From Bacilli bacterium (GTDB lineage Bacteria > Bacillota_I > Bacilli_A > RF39 > UBA660), in the NCBI GenBank assembly GCA_024683115.1, contig JAIKYM010000177.1:1-15711 (forward strand): a stretch of 15,711 nucleotides of DNA. Direction: 5' to 3'. The position numbers and the translations under genes are program-made. This document shows positions 1 to 12,000 of this stretch, one piece after another (the first letter of the stretch is position 1; the number at the start of each line of letters is the position of its first letter). The notes beneath the pieces are model-generated. The model made no database searches. It worked only from the letters and a program-made list of their open reading frames with translations, and was not told where the DNA came from.

Positions 1-2
1 TA

Positions 3-3000
3 TTACATAATAAATTCTAGAATACAGTATTGATATCCTGTTTCCTCATCTGTATATGTAGCAACTTGCCAGTTCTTTTCAACAGCTGATGTTATATCTC
101 CTTCAGCTCTTGCTCTTGTTGAACCGATTATCTTTCCATCATAGAAGTTCAATGTTCCATTTCCCATTGATGATCCTATACCTGTTGTACTTCCTCTTGC
201 TTCAATATGAGGATCTACTTGAGATATATCTCCTTGTTGTGTTCCGCTTCCATCATAGATTCCTATTGTCATTGTTCCAGCACTCATATGTACTCCATAT
301 GCTGTTGGAGCAGTAGCAATTATGTTACCACTTTCTACATTTGATGTTCCACTTTCATTCTTAACACCGTATGCTGTAGAACTTGCTGTTATAGTAATAT
401 CTGCTGAATTAATTGTTCCTGTACCACCTTGTACTAACATACCATATGCTGTTGTGCTTGATGTGATTGTACATGAACCTCCTAACATACTCTTATTACC
501 ATGTCCAGATAAACAGTAACTTGTTGGTCCAGTTATTGTTGATGTTCCACTTCTATATGTAATATTACCTCCAGCAGAATGTGCAATTCTTGCATCATTT
601 GATCCTGTTATTGTGTAATTAACATTTTCAGATATGATTTCTCCACTTCCTTCAATGTACATACCGAAGTTTGTTACACCAGATGATGTGGCATTTCCAC
701 CTGTTACTGTTAATGTTCCACTTCCAGGATTATAGTATGCAATACCTTGATGTGTACTTGTTACACTTACTGTCGCATTATTAATACTTGTTGGTGAAGT
801 ACTTACATTTTCTATCGCTCTTATATAATGACGATTACTTAATGTATATGTATCTCCACTTGAATGGAAGATTCCTCTATTTTCTACACCTCTTACCAAT
901 CTATTTGTGTAGTTTGGACTTGTGTAGATATATGTACTACTTGTAGAGTTAACTGTTCCTGTATTGTAGATTATTCTATCTACATAATTTGTTCCAGGTC
1001 CAGATCCATTGTTGTTTCTTGTCTCTACTCTATCACTTGTCATTATTAGAGTTCCTGAGTTATTAATAAATGAATATGAACCATATGAATCATATGTATA
1101 AGTCATTGTTATTCCTTCTAGTGTTGCTCTTCCTGAGTTTCCTAGAGGTCCATTTATTAATCCACCATTCATATTAAGAGTTCCGTTTGCATTTGCATTA
1201 TTAACTTCTCCTCTTAATTCACAATTATTAGAGATTGTTATAGTACTTTGACTATTATTATATAACGCTTTTGACGCTGTTATCTTGGTATTACTAATAT
1301 TAACATCTTCTGCTGTATTAGTATAAATACCATATGTATTACCAGTTATTGTAGAGTCACTAATATTTAATTCCCAATTAGTATTAACAGCTTGATTGCT
1401 TGAATTAATTACAGAATTATTAATTGTAACAGGAGTTCTAAGTCCAGCTGCAATAACATCACTACCTTCTAATGTACTATTAGTGATAGTTATATTACCA
1501 TCAGTTGTACTCTTAACAATATTATGTCCAGTAATTTGAACATTAGTTAACTCAACAATGCCTTCTTCAGCACTATTAATTATGTCATATCCAGAAACTT
1601 TTAATCCAGTAACAATTAATGTATTCTTATTATTAATTAATGTATTAGATACAGTAGACTTTAATTCAATATCTTGAGTATTTGTTGAATCTAAGATTGT
1701 TAATGTTCCATTATTAATTAATGATTTATTAGTAATGAAATCATATCCATTTAAATCTAATGTAACTACTTTATTTGGTATTGTTACATCATAAGATATA
1801 CTTGTTTCTCTTGTAAGTTGTAATGTCTCACCGTCTTGTACTTCGCTAAATGCATCTTGTACATTTGTATATGTCTTATCTTGTTCAACATTCTTAATCT
1901 TATCAGTGGCTGGAACTAAGTACGCAATAGTAAATGTTCCACCTGGATAGAATGTTCTACCATTATAAACATACATATATGTATCAGACAATCTTGAGTT
2001 TCCTACATATCCAGAACCTCCAGATCCTCCTCCGGATCCATTACCAGATGAGTAGCCGCCATACCAGCCGCCACCACCTCCACCAGTGTCAGTAGAGTTT
2101 GTAGCGTCTTGACCTTGACCAAATGCATAACCTACATCTTGTTCTCCAGATCTAATATTTGTAGCAACCGCTCCACCAATTGTTGGATGTCCACCAATAT
2201 ATCCACCTCCGGATCCACCAGATCCATCATCAGTACTATTATATGTACCATTTCCGATATCATCTGAACCACCGCCACCTCCGGCAACGATAATTACTGA
2301 ATCTCTATCATTTGTGAATGTACTTAATAAACCAGTTTTTGTAGCTATATGTGTGGCTCCACCACCAGAACCAGAACCATTTGATCCATAAGTTCCTGAT
2401 TTACCACCACCATTTGTACCACCATATACGTAAGTACCAGTAAATCCATGACCACCAATATTAATATAAAGTATTTCATCTTGAGTTAATGTTATTTGAC
2501 CATGTGAATAACCACCGGCTCCAGCTCTATTTGCAACACTTCCATTAACTTGATTTCCTCCACCTGATGCACCCCATACTTCAAGAGTATACACACCACT
2601 ACATGGAGTTATGAATGATTGTTCTTTTCCATTATAATCAAATTCATATGTAGCTTGAGCATCACAGTAATCAGATGAGCAATTATACTTAGCATATAAT
2701 TTAACACTATCATCAATAATTGATGTAGATGTGACTTTTTGAGTATATGTACGATCTAAGAACCAACCAACAAATTCACAATCAGATGAAACTGTTGGAA
2801 TTGGTAATTCTCCTAATTCATCACCATGTTCATATTCTATTATTCCGTTTTCAACTGTACCAATACCAGCGTCTAGTTCAACTTTAACATTATTATTTAC
2901 TAAAGTAATTCTTGCATAACCATTACCAGTATGTCCCGTTTCAGTAGTACCAGTAGGAGATGTAAATGATTGATTACCAGCTAATAGACTAGTATCTTTC

Positions 3001-6000
3001 AAATAATATTTAGCATCTATTGAATAATTTCCATCTCTATCTGTTGCATGAGTAAACCAATTGTTATATGAAGCTTCAGTAAATACAAATCCTGAACCTC
3101 CACCACCAGCTTTATCATCATCTACAGAGTAATCCGGATCAACACCGCCGCCGCCATACCAGCCGCCGCCGCCAGCGCCTCCGTATCCATTTGACCATTG
3201 ATTACCTGAACCACCTTGGCCAAATTTACCTCTTAAGTTACCACCAGCTGTTTGAGTTCCAGGATCAGAACCTGATCCACATCCAGAACCACCTTGACCA
3301 CCAGTAGTACCTCCACCATAGCCACCGACTCTGTTTGAAGCTCCATCGGAACCACCACCACCAGCTACTATGATTCTTGAGTATAAGCTATTTGTTAGAC
3401 GTACATCTGTAGCTCCACCACCACCGTGGCCAATTGCTCTTGTTCCGCCTCCGTTCCAGCCGCCGTTATTACCAGATGATCCAACGTAAACGTTAACTTT
3501 TTCATTTTTACTTAAACTAACTGTACCAGCAGAATATCCACCTTTTCCACCATAACCTGAACTTGAACGGTAACCACCTTGTGCTCCCCATACTTCAATC
3601 TTATATTCTCCTGGGCAAAGCGCAGTGAATTCTTGAACATTTCCTGTATATTCAAATTCGTATGTTGTTCCGATTGCTACTCCACAATTTGTAGATTCGT
3701 TAATAATATTAACTTCTTGATATGGAGTTGCAGTATATTCCGCATTACTTGCATGTTCGTATTTTATTCTTACATAACCATTTCCGGATTTAGCCTTGTT
3801 ACTAACTGCCTCACTAGAAACGTCTGTAGTACTATAAGTTCTTCTTATCTTATAGAAGTCACTCATTTCTTCATTGTCTTCAAATATTTCATAACCATCT
3901 CTAATAGTATTAATAACACCATCATAAGCTTTAAGAGTACCTTTTAATCTACCTGAATAGAAACTTACAGTACCATTTGCTATATACATACCATTAATAC
4001 CACCATAAATGAATGGATTTTCAATATCATTAGCTTCAGTTGAATCGCCAATTACAGTAGTTGAAGCTTGGCTTTGATAAATACCATATAATTCACCTTT
4101 TACAGTACCATCTTTGATATTTAATGTTTTTGTTTTTGAATATGAATTATATAAACCAATTCCTATATAACCAGATGTAATAGATCCACTATTAAAGTTA
4201 ATATTACAATCTGAATTAACATTATTTGAATAAATACCATATGCATAAGAATCAGGTGTTTCAATAACTGTGTTGTTTAATGTTAATCCCATGAAGTTTG
4301 CATATATACCATATGCATGTTGATTACCTGCATAAACCCTAGAATTATTGAATACAAATGCACCATTACTCTTACATCCTGAAGCCTCAGGTGCATTAAT
4401 AAATGCATTAGTCATTGTAGCTGTAGACCAATCTGATGAAATATATGCAAAATGTTCTTTACTAGTTGATGTTGTTTTAATCTCACCACCAGTTACATTA
4501 GAATTACAGTAGTATAAATTAACACCGTTTGTCTTTCCAGTTACATTTGTATTCTTTAATGTTAACATTGGAATCTTAGTTGTATCAGAAGATGTATCAT
4601 CTAAAATACCATTTCCACCTGTAGATAATATATCACTATCTTCAATAGTTAAATTACTACTATTTCCTGTGTGATATACACCTGTATTTAATGCCTCGAT
4701 ATTTGATTCATCAATTGACATAGTATTTGATGTACCACGGTGATTAATACCCGTTGTATTAGATTTAATTCTATTGTTATTAATTGTTGAAGAACAATTA
4801 TTACCAGTTGTAGTAATACCATGAGTTATAGCAATAATATTATTATTAGTACTTATCAATGTTAAATAGTTAGCAGTGTTACTTACACCAATATTTGAAT
4901 CAATACTATTACCAGTTAATGTAACAGTATTACTTGCTGCCGTAACGTTAACTGCTGTACTTCTAGTAGAAATATCACTAGAACTTACATTTACTTCATT
5001 AGATCCACCTGGAACATTAATAGTTACACCATTTGTATCTAAAGTTGAACCTGTAATAGTTAAAGTATTAGATGCACTAGTTAATTCAACACCAATATTA
5101 CCAGATTTAATTAATGAATTTGTAACATTAATTGTTGTACTAGCTTTATTTACTTTAATACCATAACTACCAACATTAATACTAGAATCATTAATTGTTA
5201 TGTTTTGTACTACATCTTCAATAATTCCATTTCCACCAGCTAATAATGAATTGTTAGCTAATGTTATTGTTCCATTTCCTGTAGTACCTCTTATACAACT
5301 ATATGAAGCACCAGTACTTAATTGAACATTATTAATAGTTATTGTTCCTTTATTATTAATAACATCACCTAATGTATTAGTAATAGAAGATATATTTTGA
5401 CTTGAATTGCTAATTGTTAAATTAGCTTCATTTGTAATTGTATTAGTAAATGATATTTCATATCCATTTAAGTCTAAATTAATAGTATATTCACTAGGGA
5501 ATGAAACTACATCTCTTACTATTACATGATTTAATACTTTTATTGTTCCTGAATTATTTTGAATTGCAGTTATTGCTGAGTCAAATGATGAATAAGTATT
5601 TCCATCTACTTCTAGGAATCCTTGTTTTGATGATAAATATGCATTGATTACTCCATGTCCAGTTGATGGAACATTGTAACCATACATATGGCCATTAGTT
5701 ATCTTAGTATTATTAATATAGCCTGAACCACCACCAGCACCAGCATTAGTACTGTTAGATCCTCCACCACCGAAGTAGCCTCCGCCACCTCCTGATGAAC
5801 CATATTGATAACTACATAAGTTAGCCCCTTGACCGAATGCTCCCTTCTTACAACTATCTAAATTATATACTTTACCACCTTCAGTAGCAGTTCCACCTGT
5901 ACCATTTGCACCAAAATATCCGGCATTGTTAGCAGAATCTAAACCATCCCCACCGATGTAACCACCTCCGGATCCACCGATACCATTAGAACCTGCTCCA

Positions 6001-9000
6001 CCGCCACCTCCGGCAACGATTAATACAGAATCTCTATAATCAGATAAATCAGATAATAATCCTGATTTTGTTGCGATATGTGTTGCTCCACCACCACTTG
6101 TATTTTCAACATTTGATGAAGATCCTAATCCGCCACCATTATAACCAGCATTAATTGATTCACTACCAATTAGATATCCTTGACTACCAATATTAATATA
6201 TAATTTATCATTTTTAATTAAGTTTAATTCTCCAACAGAATATCCACCATAACCTATTTTAGTATTAGGGTTAATGTATCCACCAGATGCTCCCCATACT
6301 TCAAGTTTATACTTACCTGGACAATATGTAATGAATGATTCTTCCATATTAGTATATTCATATTTCCATTCATGGCCTATCAAATCATTACAATCAATAT
6401 TTGATTCAATATATTTTGCATATAATTTAGTATCAATATTAATAATTGTTGTTTCTGATACTTTATTATTAAAGTTTTTGCTTGTATACCAACCATCAAA
6501 AGTATAATTTGACGAAACTGTTGGAACAGGTAATTCACCTAAAGCAGTTCCTTTTGTATATTGAATAGTATTATTAACTAATTCTCCTATTCCGGCATCA
6601 TACTCAACGGATACTGTAGTAGTTACAGTTTGAGATACAAATGTAATTCTTGCATAACCATTATCAACATGACCTGTTTCATTTGAACCACTAGGTGATT
6701 TAAATGTTTCATTACCACCTTGTAATTTTGTATCAGTCAAATAGTAGTTACTATTTACTAAATATGACGCAGGTATTGTAGCAGTTGCAGTATATACAAA
6801 TCCTGAACCACCACCACCAGCTTTATCATCATCTACAGAGTAATCCGGATCAACACCGCCGCCGCCATACCAGCCGCCGCCGCCAGCGCCTCCGTATCCA
6901 TTTGACCATTGATTACCTGAACCACCTTGGCCAAATGTACCTCTTAAGTTACCACCAGCTGTTTGAGTTCCAGGATCAGAACCTGATCCACATCCAGAAC
7001 CACCTTGACCACCAGTAGTACCTCCACCATAGCCACCGACTCTGTTTGAAGCTCCATCGGAACCTCCACCACCAGCTACTATGATTCTTGAATATAAACT
7101 ATTTGTTAGACGAATATCAGTAGCACCACCACCACCGTGGCCAATTGCTCTTGTTCCACCACCATTCCATCCTCCGTTATTACCAGAAGATCCAACGTAA
7201 ATGTATAGATTTTCATCTGTTAATGTTACTGTACCAGCAGAATATCCACCTTTTCCACCATAACCTGAACTTGAACGGTAACCACCTTGTGCTCCCCATA
7301 CTTCAAGTTTATATTGTCCTGGACATTTAGGCTTGAATTCTTGTACAGCTCCAACATATTCAAATTCATATGTTGTTCCAACAACTTCATTACAACTTAT
7401 ATCATTTACTGCTGATATATCATTTTGTGCTTCTTGAGTAGAAGATGAATCATACTCTAAATATGTAATTTTAGCTGATCCATTTCCTTCTTTAGCATAA
7501 TCACTTGTTGGAGTTTGTGTATGATTGAATGAAGTTAATGTTGCAATAACTCCTTCATTAATTGTGTAATCATAATGAACTTCCTTATCTTGTCTTAGTT
7601 CAGTAGGTTCAGCAGTTAATACTCTACTAGTAGCTGTTAATAAACCACTATTGAAGTTTAGTATACCGAAACTGTTCATTACCGCTATGTTATCACTTAT
7701 AATATGTGGATTTTCAACAGATAATACTTCATCCTTTATACCTAAGTTAGTTGTTGTATTATTACCTTTTAATAATAATCCAATAACTTCACCATCTATT
7801 GTTCCTGAATTAATATTTAAAGTCTTAGTACCAGTTCCATTTATATAGATACCTACATTAGACGCATCAATTGTACTATTTGTATAGTTAATTGTGTAAT
7901 TGTTATTTGATGTAGATTCTATACCATTGTTACCTGTTATTGCACAGTTTGTTAAAGTTAAATTACCTGAATTATGATATATACCATATCCATTTGCAGC
8001 TCCAGAATTTACTGTTACTCCATTTAATGTTACTGCTTCATTTGCATAAATACCTGATGCATTTTCAGCAGTTAATGTTATTCCATCATTGATTGTTAAT
8101 GATGCATCACTTTCTACATGGAATACATAATGATCTTTATTTGTTGATGTTGTACTATATGAGCCTCCATTAATTGTAGCATTTGTACTATGTACTACTA
8201 CTCCATGTACTGCTCCTACATATGTACCATTTGTAATAGTTAATGTATTTCTATTACTATTATTTGTTGCAAAGTCTATTGCATGTGACTCTCTTGATGT
8301 GACATTTGCTGTATCAATAGTCCATGTATTTGATTGAGCTTTATTATAAATACCTTGGTTTTTAGCATTTATTGTTGCACTTTCAATATGAATTGTACTA
8401 CTGTTAGATCCATTGTAATCTATACCAACGTTTTCAGCATTTATTGTTCCTGACTTATAATTCAATGTTACATTATTTGCATTTAAAACATATATACCAA
8501 CATTAGTTGCATTAATAGTTCCAGATTCAATTGTAACACTCGAATTAGATGCGCCTTCAAGTATAATACCATGTTCACTTGCTGTTATAGTTCCAGATTT
8601 AACTGTTACATTAGCACCAGCAGTGTTCATCTTTATACCATCAGTACCTGCAGTAAGAGTACTATTATCGATAATAACTTTTTGAGCAGCATCACAAATT
8701 ATTGAATTGTGAACTCCTATTATTGTTGAATCTTTAACAGTTATTGTTCCTGTTCCAGTTGAACCCCATACTGTAGAAGTACCACTCTTTTGTCCACTAA
8801 TTGTTACACCATTTAAAGTTAAATTACCTTGGTTTTCTAATACTCTATGATTATTAGAAATTAATCTACCAGTTTTTTCTGCACTAGAATCAATTACTGT
8901 TAAATCAGACTTATTAACTATATTTTGATAATTTAAAGTTATTACATGTCCATTTAAATCTAAAGTAATTGTTCTATTACCAACTATAGTAGGTAGTTCT

Positions 9001-12000
9001 TCAATAACTGAATCTTTTAGTACAGTAATTGTTCCTGTTCCATTTTCTTCTATATAAGCAGAAGCTTCATCAAATGTATTAAATATTTGATCAGCTACTT
9101 GTAAGAATGCCTCTTTATCAATTAGATAATTATTTACCCATTGACCAATAGTAGCTTCTACATTGTAACCATACATAACACCATTTGAAAGTCTAGAACT
9201 TCCAATGTAACCTGAACCACCTGTACCTGATGAAGTTAAATCATGGTCTTCATTAGTTCCACCGTAGTAGCCACCACCACCGCCGCCGGAACCTACGCAG
9301 CTTGGTGAGCCATAATCACATGAACTAGTTTGTCTTTCACCATATCCATCTTTACCTTTACCAAACATGTATCCAGACTCTTGAGTTGCCGCATTAAATG
9401 ATGTTTCAGATGTAATACCACCTTTAAATCCACCACCAGAACCAGCAGCATGATTATAAGCAGCTCCTCCGCCTCCACCAGCAACAATGATAATTGATTC
9501 TTTACTATTAACCAATTCAGCTAATAGGCCAGGTACTGTAGCTATATGTGTAGCTCCACCACCGCCACCGGCAGCATCATCGTCACTTGGATTTGTACAA
9601 CCACCACTATCGTTAGTACCAATACCACCACCGTTGTATCCACCAGCAGCACATTCAGTAAGTGAACCGTTAGCTCCCTTACCACCAACGTTAATGAATA
9701 ATACTTCATTTTCAGTTAAAGTTATTTCACCAGATGCATAACCACCGTAACCAGCAGTTCCTCTGTTTTTATTATTATCTTGAATACCAAGTCCGCCTTG
9801 GGCACCCCATACTTCAATCTTATATTTTCCTTCACATGGAGTAGTGAATGTTTCTTCTTGTCCAGTGTAATCATAAGTATAAGATTGGTTAGTTGTGCAT
9901 AAGTCAGTTGTTTCACCTAGATATGTTAATTTAGCATATCCATTTCCTGACTTAGCATAATTTGTAGTTGCAGTTGATGATAAATTAGTTGTGCTATATG
10001 TTAAGAAATCTGCAACATTTTCAGTATCTTCATAATATGTAGTAATTTCTTTTCCCGATCTTACTAAGTTTATACTATTTTCATTATAACCAAAGTTTTT
10101 ACCTCTTAATCTACCATTATAGTAAGTTAATGATCCAGCAGTTTTATAAATACCATATAAACCACCAGAGATATAAGGAACTGTAGAAGATACTTCTAAA
10201 TCTTTATTACCAATAGTAGTAGTATATTGACCACTGGTTTGTTGAATACCATATGTTTTTCCAACAATTCTACCACCATTAATTTCAATTGTTCTTGCAT
10301 TATTACCAGTAGTTAATGCTAAACCAACATTGCCAGAAATAATCTCACCGCCATGCATATGCATGTTGAATACGTCTTCATATGAATATATACCTATTGC
10401 ACTTGTTCCAGGAGTTTCAATTGTTCCTCCATTCATAACAAAGTTATTCATCCATCTTTCAGCTATACCATATGCATTTGGAGCACCAGCATATATATAT
10501 GCTCCATCTTCAATAGTTACATTATCTTCAGCCCAAATACCAGATGCTCTTTCAGCTATTATTCTAGCACCAGACATTAATCTTGTAGATCCCCATCTTA
10601 AATACAATGCATAATTATCACGGCTAGTAGAATTTGAAGTAATTGTTGCATTTTCAATTACTAAATAATCATTATACTTATAAATACCATATCTACCACC
10701 TGTTATACTTCCACCAGAGATAGTATATGTCATATTATCGCTATTATAATCATCTCTAAATCCATCATAAGTCTTACCTGTTACATCTCCACCTGTCATT
10801 GTAAATACAGTTCTGTAACCATTAAAGTAAATACCATAATTTCCACCATAAACTGTTCCTGAATTTAGAGTTAATGTTGAATAACTATTAACAACTCTAA
10901 TACCTGTATCGCCAGCTCTAATTGACGCATTATCAATTGTAATTGTAGCTGTATCACCTCTATGATCAATACCATGTGTTCCACAGTTAAATGTTCCACC
11001 TGTTATATTAAAGTTTGTCTTTGTTCCAGATGGTACATAAATACATGTAGCAGAGTTTGCTGTATATGTACCTCCTGAAATATTGAAATTAATATTACCT
11101 GCTTCAGTATAAATGACTTGATTACTATTTGCAGTAACAATACCACCTTTGAAATTATAAGTTGCAGCTCTTAAAGACATAGCTGGCTTATTAGATGAGT
11201 TAGTAATTGTTACACCATCATTAATATCAAATCCACGAGTTGCATAAATACCAACAATACGTCCACTATTAAGTTCATTAGTAATAGTACCTGAGTTTGC
11301 TAATGCATAATCACTAGAAACAATTAACTCGTAATCTCCTGTAAGTGTTAATGTTCCTGCATTATTAATAGCATTACTTGAATTAGAAGAAATAATACTA
11401 TCTTCTACAACCAAAGTACCTGTTGAAGTATTTTGAATACCTACATGATCTGTTGCATTAATTCTTGCATTTCTTACAGTCAATGAACCAGTATTATTGA
11501 TTGTATCAACCGATTTATTTTGTTTTAATTGAATATCCTCAATTGTTAATGTTCCATTATTTGTGATTGATCTCGCACTATTGATTGATCCTTTTGTTTC
11601 TGAATCATCATATAGTTTTAATGTTCCATTATTAGTTATTTGGTTACCAGTAGTTATGTTATAACTATTCATGTTAATTGTTATATCATAACCTTCTTTT
11701 ACTTCAATTGGGTAAGCTGCTTCAAAGTCTTTTACAATATATATTTCTTTGTTATTTATTCTTGCTGCTTCGATTGCATCTTGTAAATTGAAGAAGTATT
11801 GTGTAGTACCATCTGTTATGATTGCTACTGCATTTTCAGGGTTACCTATTAAGTATACTCTTTGACAATCTTTTATATTATTGTGTTCGATATATAAGAA
11901 ATATCCTCTTGGTACTGAGTTTGTTGCGCCATTCATGGCAACATCACCTTCTATGAATCCATCATAGAAATTGAATTGCCCATTTTGTTGTAATCCTACA

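Larger units (their letters stand above)
2896..3690 (-). other. Glycine-rich domain GRD4 (ALK/LTK-like; DVRL subtype)
   Basis: Approximately residues 4002-4266. It has the Cys of NCGVAIGTTYEFEY, a second Cys, and EYKIEVWGAQGGYRSSSG. Core blocks match GRD2 almost residue for residue (GGGGATDVRL, RIIVAGGGGSDG, FGQGGSG, GGAGGGGWYGGGG). Differences from GRD2 include SLSKNEKVNVYV in place of TLTDENLYIYV (one codon longer), V for I in DVRL, and K for T in GKFGQGG. The closing strand GNGYARITLV is present. B-repeat 2 follows. Confidence 0.82.
6636..7400 (-). other. Glycine-rich domain GRD2 (ALK/LTK-like; DIRL subtype)
   Basis: Approximately residues 2765-3020. It begins with a Cys in DISCNEVVG, then TTYEFEYVGAVQEF, a second Cys and QYKLEVWGAQGG. 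Core blocks are LYIYVGSSGNNGGWNGGG, GHGGGGATDIRL, RIIVAGGGGSDG, FGQGGSG and GGAGGGGWYGGGG. The C-terminal strand NGYARITFV is present, so this domain is complete without an inserted helix. It is nearly the same protein as GRD4; a roughly 300 bp stretch differs at only three bases. B-repeat 1 follows directly. Confidence 0.82.

Noticed and set aside
3100..3480. Dense CCN/CCG triplet repeats on the plus strand, first considered as a tandem DNA repeat or CRISPR-like array
   Set aside because: They are the complement of in-frame glycine codons; there are no regularly spaced unique spacers or palindromic repeats.
9293..9916. Two 64-codon minus-strand frames overlapping GRD1
   Set aside because: They are out-of-frame readings of the glycine-rich core and give simple Leu/Val/His-rich sequences; nothing supports a nested gene.
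10400..11700. Antifreeze or ice-binding solenoid suggested by Thr-rich strands
   Set aside because: There is no regular T-x-T ladder on one face; Thr and Asn positions vary between rungs.
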